Shown: positions 1-6,912, counted from the first letter of the stretch. The stretch is DNA of 16,816 bases from Thiobacillus sp. (GCF_024708915.1 NZ_JANJXQ010000214.1:1-16816), one strand, 5' to 3'. Notes: a model not told the origin generated them from the letters alone. Numbers and translations: made by a program.

Positions 1-19
1 TTTTGTATGATGACGCCTT

Positions 20-466
20 ATGGCTGAATACAACGAAGGCGCTTACAAACTGGCCCGCGAGGCCTATATCGAGCACAGCTGCCCGTTCGAGCGCGCGCTG
101 CTGTCGCGTTGCGCCGACTGCAGCCGCTCGCGCAGGCTCAATCTGGCCGACCGCGAGGCGATCGCCTGCGGCGATCCGGTGGTGCGCGAATACTGCCTGG
201 CGTTCTACCAGGCGCTGCACGAGAACGCGCAGTTCGCGCTGAAGACCAGTCCCGACGCGCCGTGGCCGTTCGGCAAGGAAATCCGCGCCCAGTGCGGCGG
301 CGTGCGCGGATTGGCCGGCGCTATGGGCGGGGCGGCGGATGCAACCACTGACATCGCCGCCACCGTGTTGCAGGGCGGACAGCGGTTTGGCGGCTGCGCC
401 GATTTCCCCTACTCCGAAATCATGCGTGCCGTAGTGCATTACGAGCCGCGCAAGCGGCGTTCGTGA
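20..466 (+). CDS. Cysteine-rich hypothetical protein (148 aa)
   Basis: I do not recognise this protein. The ATG at 20 follows two in-frame TGA codons at 8-13, so it is the first possible start in this frame; no clear Shine-Dalgarno is visible, and translation may be coupled to a gene ending just outside the window. The product has no signal peptide or membrane segment and should be cytoplasmic. It holds seven cysteines at residues 21, 31, 34, 50, 59, 92 and 126, including a CxxC pair (31-34) followed by an Arg-rich patch. A Gly/Ala-rich stretch spans about 93-125, and the C-terminus is basic. The Cys spacing could hold a metal or Fe-S cluster, but this is only a suggestion. It lies 78 bp before the copper cluster on the same strand, and nothing visible ties it functionally to that cluster. 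Confidence 0.7.
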   Translation: MAEYNEGAYKLAREAYIEHSCPFERALLSRCADCSRSRRLNLADREAIACGDPVVREYCLAFYQALHENAQFALKTSPDAPWPFGKEIRAQCGGVRGLAGAMGGAADATTDIAATVLQGGQRFGGCADFPYSEIMRAVVHYEPRKRRS

Positions 467-544
467 GCGCGAGAAGCCGGATCGGGAACCTGGGCGGGGA
501 TGCTGCTGTCTCTCAACTGACTCATTTTTGACGACATTGCCCGC

Positions 545-907
545 GTGCGCACCCGATTCCCCCGATTTCTGCTGATCCTGCTGATGCTGGCGGTTCCGCT
601 GCAGACGTTTGCGTCTGTCGCCATGCTGGATTGCCTGGTTGCGCCGTCTCCGGCTGCAGCGGCGCAGCTGGCCGACGTGGCGATGGTGGATTGCCATGAG
701 CAGGAGCAACAGCCGGGCAGCCCTTCGGCATCCCCCGATTGCGCACACTGCGCAGCCTGCGCCCTGGCCTCGGCACTGCCGATTCCGGCTGCCGACGCCG
801 CCTCGCCGGCGCCTGCCGCGCACCGCTATCCCCCTCATCCCGCCGCAGCGTTCAGCGCTTTCGTTCCCGACGGTCCCGAGCGACCGCCCCGTCCCGACCT
901 CATCTGA
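545..907 (+). CDS. Small exported CxxCxxC protein, CopL/CzcI/DUF2946-like leader of the copper cluster
   Basis: This 120-aa product starts at a GTG with no good Shine-Dalgarno; an internal ATG at 584 is a weaker alternative because it would cut into the signal peptide. Residues 1-24 form a signal peptide (basic start, a run of Leu/Ile, then TFAS). The mature part has Cys30, Cys50-His51 and a CAHCAAC cluster at 66-72, all plausible Cu(I) ligands. It ends in a proline-rich tail, PERPPRPDLI. Small exported proteins of this build (DUF2946, CopL, CzcI) commonly head metal-resistance clusters. In Bordetella a DUF2946 upstream ORF (CruR) is known to act as a copper-responsive translated leader through a Cys motif and a proline-rich end. 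Assigning this gene to that group is my inference from motifs and position. It precedes a secreted protein, an OMF and a multicopper oxidase. Confidence 0.7.
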   Translation: MRTRFPRFLLILLMLAVPLQTFASVAMLDCLVAPSPAAAAQLADVAMVDCHEQEQQPGSPSASPDCAHCAACALASALPIPAADAASPAPAAHRYPPHPAAAFSAFVPDGPERPPRPDLI

Positions 908-912
908 ATCCG

Positions 913-929
913 GTGCCGGGCAACGGCAC
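913..929 (+). repeat. Hairpin just downstream of the first leader gene
   Basis: GTGCCG (913-918), loop GGCAA, CGGCAC (924-929) give a perfect 6-bp stem five bases after the stop codon of the 545-907 gene. It is followed by only three T's, so it is not a convincing intrinsic terminator. It could be a pause or RNA-stability element between the leader and the downstream copper genes. Confidence 0.4.
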
Positions 930-979
930 GTTTCATCGATTCTGACCGCGGCGCGTGCCGCGTGTGTGTGAGGTCCATC

Positions 980-1276
980 ATGTTGAAGGCTTTTTTTCGC
1001 CATGCGGCGCCGCCGGCGCGCGCAGGTTTTTTCTGGGCGTCCGCGCTGTGGGCATGCGCATGGGTTCCGTTGACGCCGGCGGCTTATGCCGCCGGGGCCG
1101 CGCCGCCGGAAGCGGCGGTGTCTCCCTTCCGACACTATCAGGGCTGGCGCGACGAGCCGTTGCAGGACTGGCGCGAGGCCAGCGACCGCGTCGGCGCAAT
1201 CGGCGGCTGGCGCACCTATCTGCGCGAATCGCAGCAGCAAAACGACGACGCGGAGCATGCCCGCCATGGACATTGA
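980..1276 (+). CDS. Small secreted conserved protein of copper-resistance clusters (98 aa)
   Basis: The ATG at 980 is preferred over an upstream GTG/TTG because it has a GAGG-like Shine-Dalgarno (about 969-973) and gives a clean signal peptide. Residues 1-37 contain a hydrophobic core (FFWASALWACAWV) and end at a likely AYA-AG signal peptidase site. The mature part is about 60 residues: an aromatic- and acid-rich block with PFRHYQGWRDEPLQDW and then a VGAIGGWRTYLRE block, followed by a polar His-containing tail (DDAEHARHGH). I recall similar short proteins with a GGWR-type block beside TolC and copper RND genes in beta-proteobacteria, but I know of no assigned function. Its stop overlaps the preferred start of the downstream OMF gene, so the two are likely translated together. 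A role in periplasmic metal binding is only a guess from context. Confidence 0.7.
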   Translation: MLKAFFRHAAPPARAGFFWASALWACAWVPLTPAAYAAGAAPPEAAVSPFRHYQGWRDEPLQDWREASDRVGAIGGWRTYLRESQQQNDDAEHARHGH

Positions 1277-2699
1277 GAAAACGGTCATGAGACCTTCCCC
1301 GCGGCCCCAGCGCTCCCTTGCCATGCTGTCTGCGGCATTGCTGCTGGGAGGCTGTGCGAGTTTTTCCCCGGACGGCGGGTTTGAGGCGATTCAATCTGCC
1401 GCCCGGTCGCACCTGCAGAAAGAGGTCGTCTGGTCGCGCGACGAGGCCGCCCGCCCGCACATCCAGTCACGTATCGATGCCCTGCTGGCTCAGCCGCTGT
1501 CGGCCGACGATGCGGTGCAGATTGCGCTCCTCAACAATCCCGGCCTGCAGGCGGCATTCCACACGCTGGGCATTGCCGAGGCGGATCGGGTGGCAGCGCA
1601 GCGTTTGCCGAACCCGGGGATTTCCATCGGCCGGCTGACGCGCGGTTCCGAGGTGGAATGGGAGCGCAGCCTGCATCTCAATCTGGCGCGCCTTCTGACC
1701 ATGCCGATGCGCGCCGGGATCGAGCAGCGCCTGTTCGAGCAGACCCGGCGCATGCTGGTCCTCGACGTGCTGCGTCTGGCGGCCGACACGCGCCGCGCCT
1801 ATTACACCGCGGTGGCGGCCACCCAGACTGCGCAATACCGGCAGCAGGCGCTGGACGCTGCCGACGCCGGCGCCGAACTGGCGCGCCGCATGGCGCAGGT
1901 GGGCAACTGGAGCCGCCTGAAGCAGGCGCGCGAGCAGGCGTTCTATGCCGACGCCGCACTGGAAGTGGCGCGCAGCGAGCAGGCCAAGCTGCAAACCCGC
2001 GAGCGCCTGATCCGGCTGATGGGCCTGCCGAATGCGGACAAGCTGCAGCTGCCGCCGCGTCTGCCGGATCTGCCCGCGGCATTGCCGGCCCTGCCCGATG
2101 TCGAGCAGCAGGCGATGGCGTCGCGCCTGGATCTGCAGATGACCCGATTGCAGACCGAGGCGCTGGCGAAAAACCTTGGGCTGGTCCGCCGCACGCGTTT
2201 CGTCAACGTGCTGGAACTCGGCGTCGTCAATAACGGCTCGAACGAGGAACCACAGCAACGCGGCTATGAGATCAGCTTCGAGCTGCCGCTGTTCGACTGG
2301 GGGCAAACCCGGGTGGCGGCGGCCGAATCGCGCTACCGCCAGGCGCTTGAACGCGCGCGCGCGAACGCGATCAACGCGCGTTCCGAGGTGCGCGAAGCCT
2401 ACGCCATGCAGCACAGCCAGTACGCCGTCGCACGGCATCTGCGCGACGAGGTGGTGCCGCTGAAAAAACGCATTTCCGACGAAAACCTGCTGCGCTACAA
2501 CGGCATGCTGATCGGCGTGTTCGAGCTGCTGGCCGACGCCCGTTCGCAGATTGCCGCGGTCAACGCCGCCATCGAGGCCCAGCGCGACTTCTGGCTGGCC
2601 GAGGCGGACTTGCGGATGGCGCTGCTCGGCACGCCCGGCAAAACCGCCGCGCCCACTTCTGTCTCCTCTGCCCCCGCTGCGGCGGCGGGCGGGCATTGA
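1266..2699 (+). CDS. TolC-family outer-membrane efflux lipoprotein
   Basis: This is a 477-aa outer-membrane factor of the TolC/CusC type, which forms the outer channel of a tripartite efflux system. The start is placed at 1266 because GGAG lies at 1252-1255 and the gene then overlaps the upstream stop. An ATG at 1287 is the main alternative and also keeps the lipoprotein signal. The lipobox LLGGC puts the lipidated Cys at residue 30 (23 from the second start). The rest shows two long helical repeats typical of the family, with 'DDAVQIALLNNPGLQAAF' opening the first and 'YEISFELPLFDWGQTRVAAA' marking the strand and hairpin of the second. The C-terminal tail is Ala/Pro-rich and ends in GGH. No adaptor or pump gene is adjacent on this side; the next gene is a multicopper oxidase. 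It belongs to a copper-tolerance operon by context. Confidence 0.88.
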   Translation: MDIEKTVMRPSPRPQRSLAMLSAALLLGGCASFSPDGGFEAIQSAARSHLQKEVVWSRDEAARPHIQSRIDALLAQPLSADDAVQIALLNNPGLQAAFHTLGIAEADRVAAQRLPNPGISIGRLTRGSEVEWERSLHLNLARLLTMPMRAGIEQRLFEQTRRMLVLDVLRLAADTRRAYYTAVAATQTAQYRQQALDAADAGAELARRMAQVGNWSRLKQAREQAFYADAALEVARSEQAKLQTRERLIRLMGLPNADKLQLPPRLPDLPAALPALPDVEQQAMASRLDLQMTRLQTEALAKNLGLVRRTRFVNVLELGVVNNGSNEEPQQRGYEISFELPLFDWGQTRVAAAESRYRQALERARANAINARSEVREAYAMQHSQYAVARHLRDEVVPLKKRISDENLLRYNGMLIGVFELLADARSQIAAVNAAIEAQRDFWLAEADLRMALLGTPGKTAAPTSVSSAPAAAAGGH

Positions 2700-2710
2700 A
2701 AGGATTTCCC

Positions 2711-4111
2711 ATGACTTCAAGACGTGATTTTTTCAAGTTCACCGGTGCGGCTGCGGCCGCCGGCGTCGGTGCCGCTTCAGTCAGCAGCGTGGCGATGGCG
2801 GCGCTTCCCGAAATCGTCAGCATGGACAAGCCGGATACCCAGCCGCCGCTGCTGCCGCCGGCGGGGCGGCCCTACAACCCGGTGGTGACGCTCAACGGCT
2901 GGACGCTGCCGTGGCGGATGAAGGACGGGGTGAAGGAGTTCCATCTCGTCGCCGAACCGGTGGTGCGCGAAATCGCTCCCGGCATGAAGGCGCATCTGTG
3001 GGGCTACAACGGCCAGAGCCCCGGCCCCACCATCGAAGTGGTGGAGGGCGATCGCGTGCGTATTTTCGTCACCAACCGCCTGCCCGAGCACACCAGCATC
3101 CACTGGCACGGCCAGCGCCTGCCCAGCGGCATGGACGGCATCAGCGGGCTGACGCAGCCGCCGATCCGGCCGGGCAAGACCTTTGTCTATGAATTCGTTG
3201 CGCGCCGCCCGGGCACCTTCATGTATCACCCGCATGCCGACGAAATGACGCAGCTGGCAATGGGCATGATGGGATTCTGGGTGACGCACCCCAGGGGGCG
3301 GCACCCGCTGATCGAAAGCGTCGACCGCGATTTCTGCTTTCTGCTCAATGCCTACGACATCGAGCCCGGCAGCGCCACGCCGCAGGTCAACACCATGCTC
3401 GATTTCAACCTGTGGACCTGGAACAGCCGCGCCTTTCCGGGCATCGACAGCCTGAATGTGCGCTTGAACGACCGCGTGCGCATCCGCATCGGCAACCTCA
3501 CCATGACCAATCACCCGATCCACCTGCACGGGGTGGAGTTCGAAGTCACCGGCACCGACGGCGGCCCGACGCCCAAAGGCTCGCGCTGGCCGGAGGTGAC
3601 CACCGACATCGCGGTGGGGCAGATGCGCCAGATCGATTTCCTGGCCACGGAAGAGGGCGACTGGGCGTTTCACTGCCACAAGAGCCATCACACCATGAAC
3701 GCGATGGGCCATGCGGTGCCGACCATGATCGGGGTCGACCACAGCGGCATCGCCGGCAAGATCAACAAGCTCATTCCGGACTACATGGTGATGGGCGAAC
3801 GCGGCATGGCCGACATGGCCGAAATGGAGATGCCGCTGCCCGACAATACCCTGCCGATGATGACCGGGCAGGGACCGTTCGGCCCGCTGGAGATGGGCGG
3901 CATGTTCACGGTGATGAAGGTGCGGCGCGAACAGCCGCGCGGCGATTATTCCGATCCCGGCTGGTACCGGCATCCGGCCGGCGCACAGGCGCATGAATAC
4001 AGCGGCGAGCTGGCGGCGCCGGTGCGCGCGCCGCAAGCCGCTTCGCCGCAGGGCGCGCCGGGCGATATCGAGGTGACGGTGCGCAAACCTGCCGCTCATG
4101 CCGGCCACTGA
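2711..4111 (+). CDS. Tat-exported multicopper oxidase (copper oxidase, CopA/CueO-like)
   Basis: A 466-aa periplasmic multicopper oxidase that probably oxidises Cu(I) to the less toxic Cu(II). The ATG at 2711 has AAAGG seven bases upstream and gives a textbook Tat signal, SRRDFFK at residues 3-9, followed by an Ala-rich core. All four copper-ligand blocks are present: HWH (131-133), HPH (173-175), HPIHLH (268-273), and HCHKSHH (321-327) followed by Met332, which supplies the type-1 Cys322, His327 and axial Met. Residues 359-402 are methionine-rich, as seen in bacterial cuprous oxidases, and would bind incoming Cu(I). At 466 aa it is shorter than three-cupredoxin CueO (about 516) or CopA (about 600), so it may be a compact version; I cannot settle the domain count by eye. 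It lies 11 bp after the OMF gene, so the two are co-transcribed. Confidence 0.92.
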   Translation: MTSRRDFFKFTGAAAAAGVGAASVSSVAMAALPEIVSMDKPDTQPPLLPPAGRPYNPVVTLNGWTLPWRMKDGVKEFHLVAEPVVREIAPGMKAHLWGYNGQSPGPTIEVVEGDRVRIFVTNRLPEHTSIHWHGQRLPSGMDGISGLTQPPIRPGKTFVYEFVARRPGTFMYHPHADEMTQLAMGMMGFWVTHPRGRHPLIESVDRDFCFLLNAYDIEPGSATPQVNTMLDFNLWTWNSRAFPGIDSLNVRLNDRVRIRIGNLTMTNHPIHLHGVEFEVTGTDGGPTPKGSRWPEVTTDIAVGQMRQIDFLATEEGDWAFHCHKSHHTMNAMGHAVPTMIGVDHSGIAGKINKLIPDYMVMGERGMADMAEMEMPLPDNTLPMMTGQGPFGPLEMGGMFTVMKVRREQPRGDYSDPGWYRHPAGAQAHEYSGELAAPVRAPQAASPQGAPGDIEVTVRKPAAHAGH

Positions 4112-4201
4112 ACGAAAGAAGATGACCATGCCCCCCACCCGGCCGTGGTTGTCCTGCTGGCGGCGTCGCCGAACGAACCAGCGGGGCCTCGCCGGCACAC
4201 C

Positions 4202-4225
4202 GGGTGAGCCGGCCGGCTCGCACCC
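4202..4225. repeat. Strong inverted repeat downstream of the copper oxidase
   Basis: A perfect 14-bp palindrome GAGCCGGCCGGCTC (4206-4219) is flanked by GGGT (4202-4205) and ACCC (4222-4225), with a two-base bulge (GC, 4220-4221). Folded, it gives about nine GC-rich pairs with a GGCC tetraloop. No T-run follows, so it is not a typical intrinsic terminator. An mRNA-stabilising hairpin behind the oxidase gene is plausible. Confidence 0.45.
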
Positions 4226-4407
4226 TTGCGATCGCCATGACCATGGTATTCCGGGCGCGCGGCAGCCCGGATCAATCAGCATTGAAAACAGCGTTCTATC
4301 GAGGCGGCTCAACCCGCTGTCCCGCTCAGGATGGCGCGAAAAAATACGGCGGGATTCAAACATTCCTGGCCGTCTCAATAGGGAATGGGGTCTTTTGTAC
4401 TAGATTG

Positions 4408-4416
4408 AAAAGGAGG
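4408..4416 (+). promoter_or_regulatory. Perfect Shine-Dalgarno (AAAAGGAGG) for a short upstream ORF
   Basis: AAAAGGAGG at 4408-4416 is complementary to the anti-Shine-Dalgarno and stands seven bases before the ATG at 4424. It is 59 bases from the ATG of the downstream gene at 4476, so it serves the short ORF rather than that gene. It is one of the strongest ribosome-binding sites in the window. Confidence 0.6.
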
Positions 4417-4423
4417 CTTCCAA

Positions 4424-4609
4424 ATGTACTCGGGTTCGAGTGCGGGAGCCTGTTCCTCTTGTACAGGAGACTGCGATGAAACCCCTATCGATATTGGCTT
4501 TTTCCCTGCTCATGGCGCTGGGCGCTCCCGTACCGGCCGCCGCCGACTCCCATATGCAGGCAAGCGAACGCGTTTACGGTTCCGAAATGATGACGCGGCA
4601 GGAGCGTAG
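4424..4609 (+). CDS. Possible short leader ORF with an N-terminal CxxCxxxC motif
   Basis: This 61-codon frame begins at an ATG placed ideally after AAAAGGAGG. Its first 19 residues are MYSGSSAGACSSCTGDCDE, with Cys10, Cys13 and Cys17 all encoded before the overlapping start codon of the next gene at 4476. The remaining residues overlap that gene in another frame and are Arg/Pro/Gly-rich, as expected for a shadow reading. It may therefore act as a translated leader whose ribosome occupancy controls the 4476 gene, with the Cys cluster sensing metal. Alternatively the Shine-Dalgarno match is fortuitous or merely loads ribosomes. I know of no named family for it. Confidence 0.35.
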   Translation: MYSGSSAGACSSCTGDCDETPIDIGFFPAHGAGRSRTGRRRLPYAGKRTRLRFRNDDAAGA

Positions 4610-4814
4610 CGAGTATCGCGACCGCATGCGTGCGCTGAAAACCGAGCAGGAGCGTGAAGCCTTCCGCCAGGAGCATCACCAGAAAATGCAGGAACGCGCC
4701 AAGGCGCAGGGCAAGAGCTTGCCCGACATGCCGCCCGCAGACCGCGGCCCCGGCATGGGCCCCGGAGGCGGCAAGGGAATGGGCCCGGGCGGACGGGGCG
4801 GCTACGGCTACTGA
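4476..4814 (+). CDS. Small secreted protein with a Met/Gly-rich tail
   Basis: A 112-aa product with ATG at 4476 and AGGAGA five bases upstream. Residues 1-23 are a signal peptide ending near AAA-DS. The centre (about 34-73) is a highly charged helix with YGSEMMTRQERSEYRDRMR and then EQEREAFRQEHHQKMQER, a pattern I have seen in many small proteobacterial periplasmic proteins of unknown function. It loosely resembles Spy/CpxP-type helical proteins but lacks a convincing LTxxQ repeat. The tail (about 91-112) is Gly-rich with Met spacers (GPGMGPGGGKGMGPGG) and ends GYGY. The Met and His residues would suit Cu(I) binding, and its position at the end of the copper cluster agrees, but function is not established. 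It faces the kinase gene across a 31-bp gap with no T-rich terminator. Confidence 0.75.
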   Translation: MKPLSILAFSLLMALGAPVPAAADSHMQASERVYGSEMMTRQERSEYRDRMRALKTEQEREAFRQEHHQKMQERAKAQGKSLPDMPPADRGPGMGPGGGKGMGPGGRGGYGY

Positions 4815-4845
4815 ACCGGCGGCGCGCGCTGCGGGGGATAGCGTC

Positions 4846-6222
4846 TCAGGCTTGGCCTGAGGTGCCGCCGAAGCGAAGCGTGGCGGCCAGCCCGTGGCCG
4901 CCGTCCGCGCGCGGCAGCCCGTCGCCCAGTTCGAGTTGCGCATGCGATAGCGCGGCGATGCGCGCGACGATGGACAGGCCCAGTCCGCAGCCATCGCCCT
5001 CGATCTCGCCGCGCACAAAACGCGCGCTCAGCTGCGATCGCAAAGACGCTGCGACGCCGGGGCCGTTGTCGGCGACGGTGATTGCGCAAGCCGACCCGCT
5101 GCGGACCAGGCGCACCTCGATGCGGGCGCCCGCGCCCGCATAGCGCAGGGCATTGTCCACCAGGTTGCGTACCGCGACCTGCAGCCATGCTGCCGTCACC
5201 GCGACCGTGCACCCGGGCGCCGCATCGACCACCAGGGTTTGTCCACGGTGCTGCGCGTGCGGCAGCAGTTCGGCGCACACGGCGGCGACGATCGCGGCAG
5301 CGTCCAGCGGCGGCGGCGTGCTGCCCTGGCTGGCGGGGTCGACGCGCGCCAGCGTCAGCAATTGCTCGACCAGATGCGTCATCCGGTCGACCCCCGCGAT
5401 CACCTGCGCCAGCGCGTGCTGGCGGCTGTCGTCCGCTTGCGCGCGCAGCGCCACCTGAGCCTGCACCTTCAAGGCTGCCAGCGGCGTGCGCAGTTCGTGG
5501 GCGGCATCCGCAGTGAAACGGCGTTCGTTTTCGAAGGCTTCGGTGACGCGCCGGATCAGCGCGTTGAGCGCGACGCGCAGCGGCGCGATTTCGCTCGGCA
5601 AGGCGGCCGACTCGTCGAGCGGCGCCAGTGCCTGGGCGTCGAGCGCGCCGACCTGCCGTGCCAGGCCATCCACCGGCCGCAGCGAGCGGCCCACCCCCCA
5701 CCATACCGCGAGCGCCATCAGCGGCAGCGCCAGCGTGGCGGGCAGCAGCAGCGACAAGCCCATCTCGCGCGCCAGCCCCTCGCGGGCGGCATGGGCCTCG
5801 CCGACCACGACCCGGTATTCGGCGTCGTCATCCTGCACCGCATAAAGACGCCAGTGCGCGCCGAGGTGCTGGTGTTCGCTGAAGCCTGCCGTTATTCCCG
5901 TTTCGAATCCGCTGTGGCCGGGCGATGTCACGAGGCGTCGCGTCTCGCCGTCCTCGCTGAGCCACACTTCGAAGGCGATCGGCACCGGGTAGCGATGGCC
6001 GTGTTTGCGCAGTTCTTTCACGAAATGTTCGACTTCGCCGCCCGCCACGATCGCCAGCAGGGTATCGGCAAGCTGCGTCAGCTGGGCGTCGAGCATTTCG
6101 TCCGCTTCGTGGTGCGCCCGCTGGTAGACCGCGAGCGCGGCCAGCAGCCAGACGACCGCCACTGCGCTGGTCAGCAGCCACACCAGGCGGCGGCGCAGGG
6201 AATAGGGCGCCGGCGGGTTCAT
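4846..6222 (-). CDS. qseC: Membrane sensor histidine kinase, QseC/PmrB type
   Basis: A 458-aa sensor kinase that would phosphorylate the adjacent regulator. The start at 6222 gives an ATGA overlap with the regulator's stop, which fixes it well. Residues 12-33 form TM1. About 34-153 are periplasmic, containing 'HEADEMLDAQLTQLADTLL', a typical QseC-like sensor start, and a His-rich stretch (FSEHQHLGAHW, 114-124). TM2 is about 155-177, followed by a short HAMP-like linker. The H-box is FTADAAHELRTPL with phospho-accepting His242, the N-box is NLVDNALRYA (353-362), and the G-boxes are DNGPGV (385-390) and GCGLGLSIV (411-419). It ends the five-gene minus-strand operon. The signal is unknown; the His-rich periplasmic loop could sense metal, but that is inference. 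The qseC label is by family, not by proven orthology. Confidence 0.92.
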   Translation of the reverse strand: MNPPAPYSLRRRLVWLLTSAVAVVWLLAALAVYQRAHHEADEMLDAQLTQLADTLLAIVAGGEVEHFVKELRKHGHRYPVPIAFEVWLSEDGETRRLVTSPGHSGFETGITAGFSEHQHLGAHWRLYAVQDDDAEYRVVVGEAHAAREGLAREMGLSLLLPATLALPLMALAVWWGVGRSLRPVDGLARQVGALDAQALAPLDESAALPSEIAPLRVALNALIRRVTEAFENERRFTADAAHELRTPLAALKVQAQVALRAQADDSRQHALAQVIAGVDRMTHLVEQLLTLARVDPASQGSTPPPLDAAAIVAAVCAELLPHAQHRGQTLVVDAAPGCTVAVTAAWLQVAVRNLVDNALRYAGAGARIEVRLVRSGSACAITVADNGPGVAASLRSQLSARFVRGEIEGDGCGLGLSIVARIAALSHAQLELGDGLPRADGGHGLAATLRFGGTSGQA

Positions 6223-6890
6223 GCGGCGGGCGGACGCAGCGACGCGGTGTAGCCGACGCCGCGCACGGTGCGGATCAGGTCGTTGCCGAGTTTGCGCCGC
6301 AGATGATGGATGTGGACTTCCAGCGCATTGCTGTCGACCGCGTCGTTCCAGGTGTAGAGCTGCTCTTCCAGCGTGCGCCGGGTCAGCACCCGGTCGGCGT
6401 TTTCCAGCAGCACATGCAGCAGATCGAATTCGCGCGCGGTCAGCTCGACCGTTTCGCCCGCGCGCGTCACCGTGCGCGCCGCCGGGTTCAGTTCGACGTT
6501 GCCGAGGCTCAGCACCGGTTCCGGGCGGCCATGGGCGCGCCGCACCAGTGCGCGCAAGCGGGCGCTGATCTCGTCGAGGTCGAACGGCTTCAGCACGTAA
6601 TCGTCGGCGCCCAGATCGAGTCCGCGCACCTTGTCTTCCAGCTGGTCGCGCGCGGTGAGTATCAGCACCGGCGTCGCGTCGTGGCGCCCGCGCAGCCATT
6701 GCAGTACCGACAGGCCGTCGCGTTTCGGCAGGCCCAGGTCGAGCACCACCGCAGCAAAGGTTTCGGCGCCCAGCGCGGCCACCGCCGCCTCGCCGTCGCG
6801 CAGCCAGTCGACGGCGTAGCCCGCCTGGGTCAGCCCGGCCTGCAGGCCGTCGCCCAGCATCCGGTCGTCTTCCACCAACAATATGCGCAT
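6219..6890 (-). CDS. qseB: OmpR-family response regulator, QseB/PmrA subfamily
   Basis: A 223-aa transcription regulator. The start at 6890 gives the standard N-terminus MRILLVEDDRMLGDGL; a longer reading into the upstream gene is not needed. The receiver domain (1-about 115) has the acidic pair Asp8/Asp9, phospho-acceptor Asp51 (VVLDLGLPKRDG), Thr79 and Lys101 (LKPF). The winged-helix domain (about 125-220) has 'ELTAREFDLLHVLLENA' and the recognition segment DSNALEVHIHHLRRKLG, close to the form shared by QseB and PmrA/BasR. Regulators of this group bind direct repeats of the form YTTAAK-N5-YTTAAK. Two such sites lie at 8527-8630, at the head of the operon that ends with this gene, so autoregulation is likely. 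It starts 22 bp after the di-haem cytochrome gene and overlaps the kinase start by four bases. Confidence 0.93.
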   Translation of the reverse strand: MRILLVEDDRMLGDGLQAGLTQAGYAVDWLRDGEAAVAALGAETFAAVVLDLGLPKRDGLSVLQWLRGRHDATPVLILTARDQLEDKVRGLDLGADDYVLKPFDLDEISARLRALVRRAHGRPEPVLSLGNVELNPAARTVTRAGETVELTAREFDLLHVLLENADRVLTRRTLEEQLYTWNDAVDSNALEVHIHHLRRKLGNDLIRTVRGVGYTASLRPPAA

Positions 6891-6912
6891 CGCCAGGCTT
6901 TGCCTTTCGGAT

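Larger units (their letters stand above)
4112..4423. other. Intergenic stretch without a supportable gene
   Basis: These 312 bases lie between the oxidase and the next small gene. An ATG at 4122 with a weak AAAGAAG Shine-Dalgarno opens a 93-codon frame to 4403, but its Arg/Pro-rich product lacks any recognisable domain and resembles random GC-rich coding. A second frame from 4204 is no better. The stretch contains a strong inverted repeat (4202-4225). Its 3' part (from about 4250) is less GC-rich than its surroundings and ends in the Shine-Dalgarno of the short ORF at 4424. A decayed gene is possible but not shown. Confidence 0.5.

Noticed and set aside
528..556. TTGACG as a -35 element for the copper cluster
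   Set aside because: No -10-like hexamer at the right distance; the expected position falls in GC-rich coding sequence.
1467..2720. A 417-codon minus-strand frame antisense to the outer-membrane factor
   Set aside because: Same antisense composition bias; the plus-strand OMF has a lipobox and family repeats.
2777..4378. A 533-codon minus-strand frame antisense to the multicopper oxidase
   Set aside because: His/Arg/Ala-rich composition without motifs; the plus strand shows all four copper-ligand blocks.
4375..4403. TCAATA / TACTAG as a promoter for the short ORF at 4424
   Set aside because: Spacing of 17 is right, but the -35 match is poor and TACTAG is only a partial -10 match, so it is not supportable alone.
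4122..4403. A 93-codon frame behind the oxidase gene
   Set aside because: Weak ribosome site, Arg/Pro-rich product, no recognisable domain or signal peptide.
5239..6252. A 337-codon plus-strand frame antisense to the histidine kinase
   Set aside because: Arg/Gln/His-rich shadow; the kinase boxes are all intact on the other strand.
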